Positions 25,585 through 35,209 of a stretch of 64,000 bases of DNA are shown one piece after another. The stretch's first letter is position 1. Every line of letters begins with the position of its first letter. The position numbers and the translations under genes were made by a program. The stretch covers positions 434,001 through 498,000 of the forward strand of contig NZ_JAGHRE010000003.1 in the NCBI RefSeq assembly GCF_017743935.1, in the 5' to 3' direction. The notes beneath the pieces were generated by a model, which saw only the letters and a program-made list of their open reading frames with translations, had not been told where the DNA came from and did not search any database. The DNA comes from Tropicibacter sp. R16_0 (lineage in GTDB: Bacteria > Pseudomonadota > Alphaproteobacteria > Rhodobacterales > Rhodobacteraceae).

Positions 25585-26363
25585 TCCTTGGAGCGCGACG
25601 ACTGGAGCGGCACAACCGAGCCCTCGTCCGGGTCGGTGCCATCGGGGGGGCTTTGCAGTTGCGCCGACAGTTCCGGCAGCAGCTCGAACAGCTCTTCGCG
25701 CAGGCGAGAGAGCTGAGATTTGGCAACGGATTCATCGATCTCGACATCGCGGGTCCATTGCCGCAGCTCGTGCATGATGATCTTGGCCTCATCGAGCCGG
25801 GTGTTGAATTGCTCCATCTCTTCCTGGCGTTGCCGAAGGAAGGTGCGCGCGCGATCGACCTTGGCGTCAGAGTATATGTCGGCCAGCTCGTGGCTGACCT
25901 GGCTCATCTGCGCCGCAAGCTCCAACACCTCGGGCTCCAGATCGCCCAGTTCGGGGTGTTCACGCAGGAACGCCAGCCGGTCCTTGACCGCGTCAAACTC
26001 GGAGGCGAGTTGGAACGTATCTGCCCGGTCGGCGGCATGGGCCGCGTGATAGGCGCGGGCCACGTCCTCCATCTGGATGTGAAAGTCGCGGTGCGAGCGT
26101 TCCAGGGCCAGGATGCGGCCATTGGCAGGCAGGTAGAAGGCCAGCATCACCGCCAGACAGGTCAGGCCGATCTGGGCGATGATACCCGCCTGCGGATGCA
26201 TTTGACCGTCGATCCCTGCCTGCAATGACAGCCACGGCCAGACGCCGGTGGCGGACAAAAGCGTGGCCAGGACCCCGGCAAATGCGGCAATGCAGATGAG
26301 GAAAAAGGCAAGACGTATGAAAAGAGCTTGGACGCGAAACACAAGCTGACGAATGGTGGACAT
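25581..26363 (-). CDS. Membrane-anchored coiled-coil protein
   Basis: 260 aa from the ATG after GGAAAGGTTGCCC. Two membrane helices near the N-terminus (about 10-34 FIRLAFFLICIAAFAGVLATLL and about 58-75 IIAQIGLTCLAVMLAFYL) are followed by a long charged helical region (about 80-235) with heptad-like character. Homologues in this group are sometimes labelled DNA repair protein, a label I cannot support from the sequence. Probable cytosolic coiled-coil on the inner membrane. Confidence 0.72.
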   Translation of the reverse strand: MSTIRQLVFRVQALFIRLAFFLICIAAFAGVLATLLSATGVWPWLSLQAGIDGQMHPQAGIIAQIGLTCLAVMLAFYLPANGRILALERSHRDFHIQMEDVARAYHAAHAADRADTFQLASEFDAVKDRLAFLREHPELGDLEPEVLELAAQMSQVSHELADIYSDAKVDRARTFLRQRQEEMEQFNTRLDEAKIIMHELRQWTRDVEIDESVAKSQLSRLREELFELLPELSAQLQSPPDGTDPDEGSVVPLQSSRSKD

Positions 26364-26514
26364 GGGCAACCTTTCCGACCGAAACCAATGCGGCACCGGA
26401 ACCAGCGGAATCATGCTCACGAAGAATGCGGAGCGCCCCCCAACGGACCCGGCCAATCAATCACTTTGCTGCTCGAACTTTTATGATGATACACAAATGC
26501 AGCTTTTCAAGCAA

Positions 26515-26967
26515 TTACGAGGTTTCGTTGCCGCGTTTGAGGCTGCGTTCACTGAGGTGTCCCAGCAACATCGAGGTCAGGATGCAGGCGGTAAAGAGGT
26601 AGAGACCCCAGGCCGGTTCAATGGTTCCGACACCAATACTCTTGACAACGGTGATGTAGATCGCGGCCAGGAATATGTCGGCCATCGCAAGTTTGCCAAG
26701 CACATGAAGAACGGGGAACGTGCGCTGATCAAGCAGGTTCCATTGCACCAGCGCCAGGCCGATGGTTTTCAGGTAGGGGGCGAAGATGGCAAAGAAGGTC
26801 ACCAACAGCGCCAGGAAAATGTCGCTGGCCCACAGAGCCTGCAATCCCGTGAGCACGCTGATCTCGCTGAGGCCAAAGATCGGCAACAGGCCCGCGCGCA
26901 TCAAGGGGGCGGCCCAAGCCAGGGGATAGAGGATCAAGAGCGAGAGCGTGGCCAGGCGTAAAAGCAT
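26515..26967 (-). CDS. Paraquat-inducible protein A family (single PqiA domain)
   Basis: 150 aa with four membrane segments. PLAWAAPLMR, the TGLQALWASDIFLALLVTFFAIFAPYLKTIGLALV stretch and the LLDQRTFPVLHVLGKLAMADIFLAA run match the PqiA transmembrane module, present once rather than twice. PqiA-type proteins act with MCE proteins in lipid transport between membranes. It lies in the same strand region as mlaE and mlaF, though no MCE gene is in the window. Confidence 0.82.
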   Translation of the reverse strand: MLLRLATLSLLILYPLAWAAPLMRAGLLPIFGLSEISVLTGLQALWASDIFLALLVTFFAIFAPYLKTIGLALVQWNLLDQRTFPVLHVLGKLAMADIFLAAIYITVVKSIGVGTIEPAWGLYLFTACILTSMLLGHLSERSLKRGNETS

Positions 26968-27102
26968 GAGCGCGATTTAGGGGCTTGGCGAAGAGGGTGC
27001 AAGGTTGGGGCGCTGTCTCCACCGCCCGGTCGGTGCTTCCCCCTGATGCATTGGAATGGAGGAAGGGCGCGCGTTGTCGAACGCCACCCATCGGGAAAAC
27101 GG

Positions 27103-27447
27103 TCAGAGGATGTACGATGCAACGTAGAAGGTGATTGAGATCGCCCAAACCGTCAGAGCCGCATGCAAACGAATTGGTGCGATTCCTGTTTTTCGAAGGT
27201 GTATCAAGTCGATACCGGATTTGGCGTAGAAGAGGGCGGCCAGCAGAAGAAAGGCTTTTACCTTCCAGTTCAGAGGCGGTTCTGGTGCGATCCAAAATAG
27301 GGAGAGAGAAGCGAACAGAATTGGAAGGGCTCCGGTCGCTGCAATTCTGATGAATTCGCGTTTCCGGCCGTTTTCGTATCTGAGGTCGATGATGGCCAAC
27401 AGGTGTAAGCCCAGAAAGATCAGGGGGCTAAAATACAGCAGAACCAT
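27103..27447 (-). CDS. Small membrane protein of unknown function
   Basis: 114 aa from the ATG at 27447. Four hydrophobic segments (LLYFSPLIFLGLHLLAII, GALPILFASLSLFWIA, VKAFLLLAALFYA, LTVWAISITFYVASYIL). No motif recognised. It follows mlaF by 12 nt on the same strand, so it may be the last gene of the alr-mlaE-X-mlaF unit. Confidence 0.6.
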   Translation of the reverse strand: MVLLYFSPLIFLGLHLLAIIDLRYENGRKREFIRIAATGALPILFASLSLFWIAPEPPLNWKVKAFLLLAALFYAKSGIDLIHLRKTGIAPIRLHAALTVWAISITFYVASYIL

Positions 27448-27459
27448 CAATGGAAATGC

Positions 27460-28206
27460 CTAGCGCACAGCCTCGATCGGCCCCTCAGCCCTGCCATGAA
27501 TAAACTGATCCAGGTGCGGGTCACCGCTGGCGTCCATGTCCGCCACTGGGCCGGTCCATTGGATGACGCCGTTGTGGAGCATCGCCACATTATCGGCGAT
27601 GGCGCGGACGGAGGACATGTCGTGGGTGATGGTCATCGCCGTGGCGCCCATTTCCACGACGATCTCGCGGATCAAATCGTTGATGACGCCGGACATGATC
27701 GGGTCAAGACCGGTCGTGGGCTCGTCAAAAAAGATGATCTCGGGTTCGGCGGCGATGGCGCGTGCCAACCCAACTCGTTTTTGCATGCCGCCTGACAGCT
27801 CGGCCGGGAAGCGGTCGGCCACGTCCGATTTCAGACCGACGCGGCGCAGTTTTTCGATGGCGATTTCGCGGGCCTCATCCGTTGGGCGTTTGAGCGAGCC
27901 GCGCAGCAGGCGAAAGGCCACGTTTTGCCAGACCGTCAGCGAGTCAAAAAGCGCGCCGCCCTGAAACAGCATCCCGAACTTGGCGAGAAACGCGTCGCGG
28001 TCGCCTTTGCTGGCGTCCTGACCGTCGACCGTGATCGACCCGCTGTCCGGTGTGATCAGGCCCAGGATGCATTTCAAGGCGACCGATTTGCCGGTTCCTG
28101 AACCACCGATGATCACCATGGATGACCCCTTGGGGATCTCAAGGTTCAGACCTTGCAGCACGTGGTTGTCGCCGAACGACTTTTTGACGTTGTCGAGCTT
28201 AATCAT
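27460..28206 (-). CDS. mlaF: ABC transporter ATP-binding protein, MlaF type
   Basis: 248 aa; start MIKLDNVKKSFG chosen for fit to the family. Walker A GGSGTGKS, signature LSGGMQKR (the Met-Gln-Lys-Arg form is typical of MlaF), Walker B IIFFDEPTTGLDP and switch His THDMSS. MlaF powers phospholipid trafficking with MlaE. It overlaps the small exported-protein gene by 8 nt. Confidence 0.93.
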   Translation of the reverse strand: MIKLDNVKKSFGDNHVLQGLNLEIPKGSSMVIIGGSGTGKSVALKCILGLITPDSGSITVDGQDASKGDRDAFLAKFGMLFQGGALFDSLTVWQNVAFRLLRGSLKRPTDEAREIAIEKLRRVGLKSDVADRFPAELSGGMQKRVGLARAIAAEPEIIFFDEPTTGLDPIMSGVINDLIREIVVEMGATAMTITHDMSSVRAIADNVAMLHNGVIQWTGPVADMDASGDPHLDQFIHGRAEGPIEAVR

Positions 28207-28639
28207 AGAGCACCGTGAAATCGCTGTCCTTGGGGCGGCGGTGCCAGGGAACTTCGCCGGTTTCATAGCGGAAGTTGGCCTGAATATCCCGGGGCGAGCG
28301 GATCACGTCCGCCAGCAGCGTGATGGCAAAGGTGGCCCGGGTGGTGCGGCGCTTGCTGAAGACGCTGCCTGCCTCGTTCGAACTCTCCTTGTCCACGATC
28401 ACCCGCTCACAAACCCCTTCGAGGCAGCGGAACCGCTCGGCGACGAGGAAATCATGCGCCTCAGACTTGGTCTTGCCTTGCAGAAACCCAAAAGCGATCT
28501 GGCGCAGCTCGGCATCAAAGCCCATGGTCTGTTCCAGACGTTGGGTGTTGAACTCTCCAAGCAGCTGGCTTTGTGCGCTGACCGTCAAGGGCAGCGACAG
28601 GGCGATTGCGGTGGCGGCGGACAGGATCAGACGGGTCAT
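28199..28639 (-). CDS. Small exported protein between mlaE and mlaF
   Basis: 146 aa with a Sec signal peptide ([23 protein letters not shown], cut after SAQ). The mature part has two Cys (RFRCLEGVCERVIV), probably a disulfide loop. It overlaps mlaE at its start (ATGA) and mlaF at its end, so it is translated with them. I do not recognise the family; the context suggests a periplasmic accessory of the Mla-type ABC system in place of the usual MlaC/MlaD. Confidence 0.78.
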   Translation of the reverse strand: MTRLILSAATAIALSLPLTVSAQSQLLGEFNTQRLEQTMGFDAELRQIAFGFLQGKTKSEAHDFLVAERFRCLEGVCERVIVDKESSNEAGSVFSKRRTTRATFAITLLADVIRSPRDIQANFRYETGEVPWHRRPKDSDFTVLYD

Positions 28640-29418
28640 AGCGAGAAGAACACTCCGGTCAGGACGAAGTTGGCGGCCAGGATGAGCACGGCGGCGGCCT
28701 CGACCGAGCCTTTGGTGGCGCGGCCCACGCCCTGGGCCCCTCGGCCCGAGTTCATGCCGTAGTAACAGCCCATGATGGCGGCGATGGTGCCAAAGGCGGC
28801 GCCTTTGACAAGCGAGGAAACGATGTCACGCATTTCGAGGAAATCGACGGTGTTGCGCAGATAGGCGGCAGAGTTGAAGCCGAGGTTCTGCACCGCGACG
28901 GTGTAGCCGCCCGCAATTCCGATGATGTCCCCCACAGCCACCAGCGCTGGCACGGTGAGCAGGGCGGCCAGCACACGCGGCGCGACAAGATACTTCATCG
29001 GGTGGGTCGAAAGCGTCACAAGCGCGTCGATCTGCTCGGTCACTTTCATCGTCGCAATTTCCGCAGCGATGGAGGAGGTGACACGAGCGGCGATCATCAG
29101 GCCCACCAGAACGGGGCCAAGCTCGCGCACCATGCCGATGGCAACGATCTGGGGCACCACGGCTTCGGCGTTGAAGCGCGCGCCGCCTGCGTAGATCTGC
29201 AGCGCCAAAGCGCCGCCGGTGAAGATCGCGGTCAGGCCGACGACGGGCAGAGACAGCCAGCCGATGTTGAGCAAGGCCACGCCAAACTCGCGCGGGTAGA
29301 ACGGCGGACGCAGCATGTGCGACAGCGCATCCAGCGCAAAGATTGCCACCCGGCCAAAGGCCGCCATGACGGTCAGGACGGCCCGACCGAGGTGTCCCAA
29401 CATCGAAATGGGGTTCAT
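28636..29418 (-). CDS. mlaE: MlaE family lipid ABC transporter permease
   Basis: 260 aa. The MlaE signature is visible: [56 protein letters not shown] (the EF-loop contacting MlaF) and [17 protein letters not shown]. Five membrane segments. It overlaps alr (ATGA) and the following exported-protein gene. MlaFE moves phospholipids with MCE partners; none is encoded here. Confidence 0.94.
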   Translation of the reverse strand: MNPISMLGHLGRAVLTVMAAFGRVAIFALDALSHMLRPPFYPREFGVALLNIGWLSLPVVGLTAIFTGGALALQIYAGGARFNAEAVVPQIVAIGMVRELGPVLVGLMIAARVTSSIAAEIATMKVTEQIDALVTLSTHPMKYLVAPRVLAALLTVPALVAVGDIIGIAGGYTVAVQNLGFNSAAYLRNTVDFLEMRDIVSSLVKGAAFGTIAAIMGCYYGMNSGRGAQGVGRATKGSVEAAAVLILAANFVLTGVFFSL

Positions 29419-30551
29419 CCGGCGCGCCCCTCGCGCAGCAGTTCCGGGCGTTTGCGTTGCAGCTTTTGCTGAATGCTCTCCAACGCATCCGAGCTGGCCT
29501 GTGCGGCCAGCTTGTCGGCACCGGTGTAGTGGCGGGCGTAGCGGCGACCCATCGAGGTCAGGATTTCATAGCCGATGGTCTCGGCAGCTTCGGCCAGGTC
29601 ATCGACGGTCTGGCGGCGGTTCAGGATTTGAACGGCGTCAGGCGTGCCGTCGATGTCGGTGATATCGACGGTGATCATATCCATCGAGACACGGCCTACA
29701 ACGGGGCAGGCGGTGTCGCCGACATAGACGTCGATGCCGTTGCCGATGGCGCGGATCAACCCATCCGCGTAGCCCGCCGCAATTGTGGCAATGCGTGACG
29801 GGCGCTTGGCGGTCCATGTGTTGGAATACCCAACAGTCTCGCCTGCGGCGACGTCGCGGACCTGGATCACGGGGATATCGACCGTGACAACGGCCTTGGC
29901 CTCGTCATATGGCTCCCCGCCATAAAGGCCCACGCCCGGGCGGCACAGGTCAAAATGGTAATCAGGCCCCATCAACAAGCCACCGGTGGCTGCGAGCGAC
30001 TTGGGAACATCAAGATCGCCTGTCATCTCTTTGAAAGCGCGCAGTTGTTTCCGGTTCATCTCATGCCCTGGTTCATCAGCGCAGGCCAGATGGGACATGA
30101 TTAGAACCGGGTTCTGCTGCAGCGCGATCTCGCGCAGCGCGCCCCATTCGTCGGGCTCCATCCCCAACCGGTTCATGCCGGTATCAAGCTGGATGCCAAA
30201 AGCGTGGCCTGGCAGCTCTTCGACATGGCGCAGCATCTGATCGACCGAGTTGATCATCGGCGTCAGGGCATGGTCGCGCAGTACGCCGCGGTCGCCGGCC
30301 ATGTGACCGGAAAAGACCGACACGCGCGGGCCGGGGCCCACGGCACGGCGTACGGCGATGCCCTCTTCGGCGGCGGCGACAAAGAAGTGGCGCGCGCCTG
30401 CGTCGGCCAGGGCCCGCGACACGCGGCCCGCGTCCAGACCATAGCCGTCCGCCTTGACCACCGCGGCGGTCTCGACAGAGGTTTTTGCATCCAGCGCCCG
30501 CCAGTTGTCGGCGAGCGCGCCCAGATCGATCGTCAGTCTTGCAGTACTCAT
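29415..30551 (-). CDS. alr: Alanine racemase
   Basis: 378 aa; start [13 protein letters not shown] fits the family. The PLP Lys is in [12 protein letters not shown] (about residue 35) and the opposite-face Tyr in [25 protein letters not shown]. Alr supplies D-alanine for peptidoglycan. It is upstream of and overlaps mlaE, linking cell-wall precursor supply with a lipid transporter. Gene order dnaB-alr-mlaE-mlaF-radA is expected in this family; two extra genes sit between dnaB and alr here. Confidence 0.95.
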   Translation of the reverse strand: MSTARLTIDLGALADNWRALDAKTSVETAAVVKADGYGLDAGRVSRALADAGARHFFVAAAEEGIAVRRAVGPGPRVSVFSGHMAGDRGVLRDHALTPMINSVDQMLRHVEELPGHAFGIQLDTGMNRLGMEPDEWGALREIALQQNPVLIMSHLACADEPGHEMNRKQLRAFKEMTGDLDVPKSLAATGGLLMGPDYHFDLCRPGVGLYGGEPYDEAKAVVTVDIPVIQVRDVAAGETVGYSNTWTAKRPSRIATIAAGYADGLIRAIGNGIDVYVGDTACPVVGRVSMDMITVDITDIDGTPDAVQILNRRQTVDDLAEAAETIGYEILTSMGRRYARHYTGADKLAAQASSDALESIQQKLQRKRPELLREGRAG

Positions 30552-30597
30552 GGCCCGTTCATGACAGGCACGGCCCACAGGTCAAGGGGGAAATGCC

Positions 30598-31536
30598 CTA
30601 TGAGGCGGCGGGTTTATGCGCATCATAGGCCGCTTCAAGCTCGGATCGCAGGAAATCGGCGAATTTGAGTGGCGGGAATTTCGGCGTGCCGGTTCCCGGA
30701 AGCGGTTCAATCACCGTGTTCACATGCGGATCGTAGAAGAACGGGCAACTGTAGCGTTCGCGCCCCGACCGGTTGATCACACGGTGCGGGGTGGACAGCA
30801 ACTTGCCGTTCGACATCCGGTGCAGCATGTCGCCGACGTTCACCACAAAGGTGCCTTCGCGCCGTGGGACATCGACCCAGTTGCCCGCAGGCGTCTTGAC
30901 CTGCAGCCCACCGACATCGTCCTGCACCAACAGGGTCAGGCAGCCAAAATCTGTATGGGGCGCCGAGCCATAAAGGTCCTCGGGGCTGCGTTCGGGTTGT
31001 GGCGGATAGTGCAGCAGGCGCAGCCAGGTGGTTGGGGTGTCAAAGGCGGACATAATAGAAGTGTCTTTGACGTCAGCGGCTTGCAAGGCGATCCTCATCA
31101 ACCTTTGACCAAGCGCGCGCATGGCGGTGTCATAAGCCTCCAGCGCTTGGCGAAAGCCGTCCACCTCAGGCCAGCGGTTGGGGCCAGACAGATAGATGTC
31201 AGGATCGGCCTGCGCATCCTCGCGCATCATCATGAAGCTGGCGGATTGGTTCGGTTTGGTGACATCGGCGAGTGTCGAGTTCACGTCCGTGGAGCTGTTG
31301 ATCGGGATATAGCCGCGATGGGTCTTGTCGACGGCCACGGCCATTTTCTGTTCCAGTGGCAGAGCGTGGAAGCGGGCGGAGGCGTCGAAGAGATTGTCGA
31401 TCAGTTGCGGATCAATGCCGTGGTCTTCGATATAGCCAAAGCCGGTGGTGCCATAAGCGGCGCGAAACTCGGCTGCGATCTCGGCATCCGGGCGGGTCCC
31501 CAGTCGGATGACGGGGATTTCGGTGAATTCGGTCAT
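30598..31536 (-). CDS. 2-oxoglutarate/Fe(II) dioxygenase, isopenicillin-N-synthase family
   Basis: 312 aa. N-terminal DIOX_N motif (FGYIEDHGIDPQLID). Catalytic HxD...H: APHTDFG (His, Asp) and LSTPHRVI (distal His), with 2OG-binding Arg-x-Ser in ERYSCPFF. Substrate cannot be named; similar roseobacter proteins are annotated generically. It lies between alr and the deiminase on the same strand. Confidence 0.9.
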   Translation of the reverse strand: MTEFTEIPVIRLGTRPDAEIAAEFRAAYGTTGFGYIEDHGIDPQLIDNLFDASARFHALPLEQKMAVAVDKTHRGYIPINSSTDVNSTLADVTKPNQSASFMMMREDAQADPDIYLSGPNRWPEVDGFRQALEAYDTAMRALGQRLMRIALQAADVKDTSIMSAFDTPTTWLRLLHYPPQPERSPEDLYGSAPHTDFGCLTLLVQDDVGGLQVKTPAGNWVDVPRREGTFVVNVGDMLHRMSNGKLLSTPHRVINRSGRERYSCPFFYDPHVNTVIEPLPGTGTPKFPPLKFADFLRSELEAAYDAHKPAAS

Positions 31537-31696
31537 GATGAACCCTTTTTGCGTTTCGTTGGATGGGAACAGGGGCAAAGCGCCCCCGGTCTATCCGGCG
31601 AAACGTTTACGGCGGTGGCCGTAGTGGCGTTCCAACACCACGAGATGTGCGAACTTGCGGGTCATGGGCGCATCTGGCGGAAACGGACGTTCCAAG

Positions 31697-32773
31697 TCAA
31701 GCGGGCATCTGCTGGGTGGCGCAATGAATGCCGCCCCCAAGCTCGCCCAGGATGTCTGTGTTCAACATGATCACCTCGCGTCCGGGGTAGTGCCGGGCAA
31801 GGGCCGCCTTGGCCTGTGCGTCGGCGGCGCGGTCCCCGGTGTTCGACGCGATGACCCCGCCGTTGCAGACGTAGTAGTTGGCATAGCTGCTGAGGTGATC
31901 AAGGTTGCGCACGCGTCCGTCATAGCCAGGCGGGATGGTATCGACCTTGAGGCCCGCGTTTTGCAGTCGATCCCGCAGGGCATAGGCCGAACGGGCATAG
32001 GCGTCATCCGGATCGGGATCGGGGTCGAGCATCATCAGCACCGTTTTGGGCCCGGTGAAGCGCGCAAAACCGTCGATGTGATCGTCGGTGACGTCCTGGC
32101 CCATGACGCCTTTGCCCCAGATCATTTGCGCGGCACCATAGGCGGCGAGCAGGCGGTGTTCGATCTGATCACGGCTCAGGCCGGGGTTGCGGTTCGGGTT
32201 CACCCAACTGCTTTCGTTGGCCATCAACAGGCCATGGCCGCTGGCTTCAACCCCTCCAGCTTCGCCGCGCAAGCCGCTGTCAACAAACGGCAATCCCAGA
32301 TGATCAGCCACGCGGCGGGCGATCTGTTCATCGTTGCGCAGATGATACCGTCGTCCCCAACCGTTGAAATTCACCCCACGCACTGACAGCAGACCGGTGC
32401 TGTTCTTGGCAAAAAGCGGACCGGCATCCCGGCACCAAAGATCGTCCGTAGGAATGTCCCACAGCTCGACGTGGCCCGAAAGCAGCTTGCGCGCCTTTGC
32501 GTGTTGATCGCGCGAGGCCAGCAGGGTGACCGGTTCGAATTCGGCGATAGTATTGGCAATCTCGGCGATGGTGGCCTGTGTCCGGCGCAGGAAACGGCCC
32601 TTGCCATAGACGGGCGCAAAGACGGGCCACTGCATGAAGGTGCGTTGGTGACGTGCCTCTTCTGCGGGAACACGAAAGCCATCTGCAAGCGCCATCCCGG
32701 CTCCTCCGACATACAAGGACGCCCCGGCGATCTGCGCCAGGGCATGACGTCGTGTGATCGGGCGCCGTCTCAA
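31697..32773 (-). CDS. Agmatine deiminase / peptidyl-arginine deiminase-type enzyme with Tat signal
   Basis: 358 aa. It opens with a twin-arginine signal (ITRRHALAQIAGASLYVGGAG, cut after ALA). The mature part shows the guanidino-group-modifying fold: WCRDAGPLF (Asp), GGVEASG, DDHIDGFARF (His-Asp) and the catalytic Cys in ELGGGIHC near the C-terminus. Family members hydrolyse agmatine to N-carbamoylputrescine and ammonia; export suggests use of external agmatine or related guanidines. Its start overlaps the dnaB stop (ATGA). Confidence 0.9.
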   Translation of the reverse strand: MRRRPITRRHALAQIAGASLYVGGAGMALADGFRVPAEEARHQRTFMQWPVFAPVYGKGRFLRRTQATIAEIANTIAEFEPVTLLASRDQHAKARKLLSGHVELWDIPTDDLWCRDAGPLFAKNSTGLLSVRGVNFNGWGRRYHLRNDEQIARRVADHLGLPFVDSGLRGEAGGVEASGHGLLMANESSWVNPNRNPGLSRDQIEHRLLAAYGAAQMIWGKGVMGQDVTDDHIDGFARFTGPKTVLMMLDPDPDPDDAYARSAYALRDRLQNAGLKVDTIPPGYDGRVRNLDHLSSYANYYVCNGGVIASNTGDRAADAQAKAALARHYPGREVIMLNTDILGELGGGIHCATQQMPA

Positions 32774-34260
32774 TAGCCCTGATCTTCGCCGTCCTGTTGC
32801 CAGGGTTTGGCGAGGTTGCCAAAGCGGGTGAACTGGCCCTCGAACGACAGGTCCACGGTGCCGATGGGGCCGTGACGCTGTTTGCCGATGATCACCTCGG
32901 CGCGGGCGTGCAGGCGTTCCATGCGCTCTTGCCAGGCGGCCATTTCTTCAAGACGGTCGTCGGACGGTTTTTCCCGTTCCACATAGTATTCCTCGCGGAA
33001 CACGAACATCACCACGTCGGCGTCCTGCTCGATCGAGCCGGATTCGCGCAGGTCCGACAGCTGCGGGCGTTTGTCGTCGCGGCTTTCCACCGTACGCGAC
33101 AGCTGGGACAGGGCGATCACGGGGATGTTGAGTTCCTTGGCGATCGCCTTCATGCCCATGGAAATCTCGCCGATTTCCTGCACCCGGTTGTCAGATGTAC
33201 CGCGACACAGCTGCAGATAGTCGATGATCAACAGGTCCAGCCCATGGGTCCGTTTCAGACGGCGCGCACGCGCGGCCAGTTGGCTGATCGGCAGGGCGGG
33301 CGTGTCGTCGATGAAGAGCGGGCAGGCCTCGAGCGATTTGGCGGCGTCGACAAAGCGGCGGAATTCGGTCTCGGTCATGTCACCGCGGCGGATCTGTTCC
33401 GAGGGCACCTCGGCCGCCTCAGAGAGGATCCGCGCGGCAAGCTGCTCGGAACTCATTTCGAGCGAATAGAAGCCCACAACGCCGCCTTGAATGGTGCCTT
33501 CAGTGCCGTCGGGGCGAATGCCGCGCTTATACGCCTTGGCCACGTTGAAGGCGATGTTGGTCGCCAGCGAGGTTTTCCCCATCGAGGGACGACCCGCCAG
33601 GATCAAAAGGTCAGACGGGTGCAGGCCGCCCAGTTTCTTGTCCAGGTCGATCAGCCCGGTCGAGACACCGGCCAAACCCCCGTCGCGCTGATAGGCGGCG
33701 TTGGCGGTGTTCACTGCTTCGGTCACCGCCTTGAGGAAAGAGACAAACCCGCTTTCGGTCTGGCCCTGTTCGGACAGCTTATAAAGCTTTTGTTCCGCCT
33801 CGACGATTTGCTCGCGCGGTTCCGAGGCGACATCGACCTTGGCGGCCTTGTCCGAGATATCGCGGCCCAGCCCAATCAACTCGCGCCGGATCGCCAGATC
33901 ATAGATCATCTGCGCATAGTCGCGCACCGCAAAGGCCGAGATCGAGGCGGCGGCGAGGTTCACGAGATACGCCGGGCCGCCCAGTTCCTTGAGGCCCTCG
34001 TCATCTTCCATGAAGGCCTTGAGCGTGACCGGCGAGGCCAGTGCATTCTTTGCGATCCGTGCGGCGGCGATCTCATAGATGCGCGCGTGCACGGGGTCGT
34101 AGAAATGCTGCGGTCCGATAACCGATGCCACCCGGTCGTAGACGTCATTGTTGGTCAGAATCGCGCCCAGCAGTTGCTGTTCTGCTTCGACCGAATGCGG
34201 CATCGTATCGGCATTCTGGACCTGCGCCGGTACCTGCTCGATGTTGCTGATCTCGTTCAT
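32770..34260 (-). CDS. dnaB: Replicative DNA helicase
   Basis: 496 aa. N-terminal DnaB domain (PHSVEAEQQLLGAIL, ~25-130), linker, and RecA-like C-terminal domain with Walker A AGRPSMGKTSLA, Walker B LLIIDYLQL, and ALSQLSR and QDADVVMF. It unwinds DNA ahead of the replisome. It overlaps the Tat-exported deiminase gene, an odd partner for a replication gene. Confidence 0.97.
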   Translation of the reverse strand: MNEISNIEQVPAQVQNADTMPHSVEAEQQLLGAILTNNDVYDRVASVIGPQHFYDPVHARIYEIAAARIAKNALASPVTLKAFMEDDEGLKELGGPAYLVNLAAASISAFAVRDYAQMIYDLAIRRELIGLGRDISDKAAKVDVASEPREQIVEAEQKLYKLSEQGQTESGFVSFLKAVTEAVNTANAAYQRDGGLAGVSTGLIDLDKKLGGLHPSDLLILAGRPSMGKTSLATNIAFNVAKAYKRGIRPDGTEGTIQGGVVGFYSLEMSSEQLAARILSEAAEVPSEQIRRGDMTETEFRRFVDAAKSLEACPLFIDDTPALPISQLAARARRLKRTHGLDLLIIDYLQLCRGTSDNRVQEIGEISMGMKAIAKELNIPVIALSQLSRTVESRDDKRPQLSDLRESGSIEQDADVVMFVFREEYYVEREKPSDDRLEEMAAWQERMERLHARAEVIIGKQRHGPIGTVDLSFEGQFTRFGNLAKPWQQDGEDQGY

Positions 34261-34459
34261 TTTGGTGTGTGCATCCCCTTGAGCACAAGGTCATAGCCGA
34301 GGCGGGGGATTCCTAGCAAATTGTATGTTTGTGTGGATAAGATGTGCATATCCCGACCCCCATCATATTGACGGGGATCAGGGCAAAAATCCAACATTTT
34401 GTGGTGAGGGACAGGAAACCGCGCTGCGGAAACCCGCCAATGCCAAGCCTGACCTAAGG

Positions 34460-35137
34460 TCAGGATTTGTTGGCTTCTTGCCATGCACGGGGGTCGCCCA
34501 AGAAGGATTCGACCTCTGTCAGCGTTTCCGCGTCAAAGGCGTTTTGCGCCTTGGCTTCGGCCAGAACATCCCACCAGGTGCACAAGGAATGCAGTTGCAC
34601 GCCGTGATCGCCAAGCGTCTTCTCTGTCTCGGGGAAAATGCCGTAGTAGAAGATGACAGCAGTGTGCCCGCAGGTGGCGCCGGTGTCGCGGATGGCGTCC
34701 ACAAACGACAGTTTCGAGCCACCATCGGTGGTCAGATCCTCGACCAGCAGAACACGCTCACCTTCGCTCATCTCGCCTTCGATACGGGCGTTGCGGCCGT
34801 ACCCTTTGGGCTTTTTGCGCACATATGTCATCGGCAGGGCCATCCGCTCGGCCACAAAGGCGGCAAAGGGAATGCCGGCTGTCTCGCCGCCGGCGATGTT
34901 GTCAAACGCCTCAAACCCTGCGTTGCGCATAACGGTGACGGTCAGAAAGTCCATCAGCGTAGAGCGGATGCGCGGATAAGAGATCAGTTTGCGACAGTCG
35001 ATATAGGTCGGGCTGGGCAGGCCCGAGGCCAGCGTGAAGGGCTCACGCGAGTTGAAGTGCACCGCTTTGATTTCCAGCAGCATGCGGGCGGTGAGGCGGG
35101 CGATCTCTTCGGCGGGCGGGTATGAGGTGGGGATCAT
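34460..35137 (-). CDS. pyrE: Orotate phosphoribosyltransferase
   Basis: 225 aa. PyrE joins orotate and PRPP to give OMP. PRPP-binding loop [18 protein letters not shown] (about residues 127-145), [18 protein letters not shown] near the N-terminus and Lys-rich [10 protein letters not shown]. It sits 72 nt after pyrC on the same strand, so the two pyrimidine genes are probably co-transcribed. Confidence 0.95.
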   Translation of the reverse strand: MIPTSYPPAEEIARLTARMLLEIKAVHFNSREPFTLASGLPSPTYIDCRKLISYPRIRSTLMDFLTVTVMRNAGFEAFDNIAGGETAGIPFAAFVAERMALPMTYVRKKPKGYGRNARIEGEMSEGERVLLVEDLTTDGGSKLSFVDAIRDTGATCGHTAVIFYYGIFPETEKTLGDHGVQLHSLCTWWDVLAEAKAQNAFDAETLTEVESFLGDPRAWQEANKS

Positions 35138-35209
35138 CGTGACATCCTTGGGCAGGGGCCAGAGGTGCGAGCAGGAGCCTCTGGCGGGAGTGTTTGGGAA
35201 AAGATGAAC

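Noticed and set aside
31591-31665. Tiny basic minus-strand frame of 24 codons between the 2OG oxygenase and the deiminase
   Set aside because: In-frame sequence upstream of its ATG also looks peptide-like (PFPPDAP), so it might be a small gene starting at TTG, but no ribosome site or known family supports it.
34257-34484. Minus-strand open frame of 75 codons in the dnaB/pyrE spacer
   Set aside because: No ribosome site or resemblance; probably spacer DNA with the dnaB promoter.
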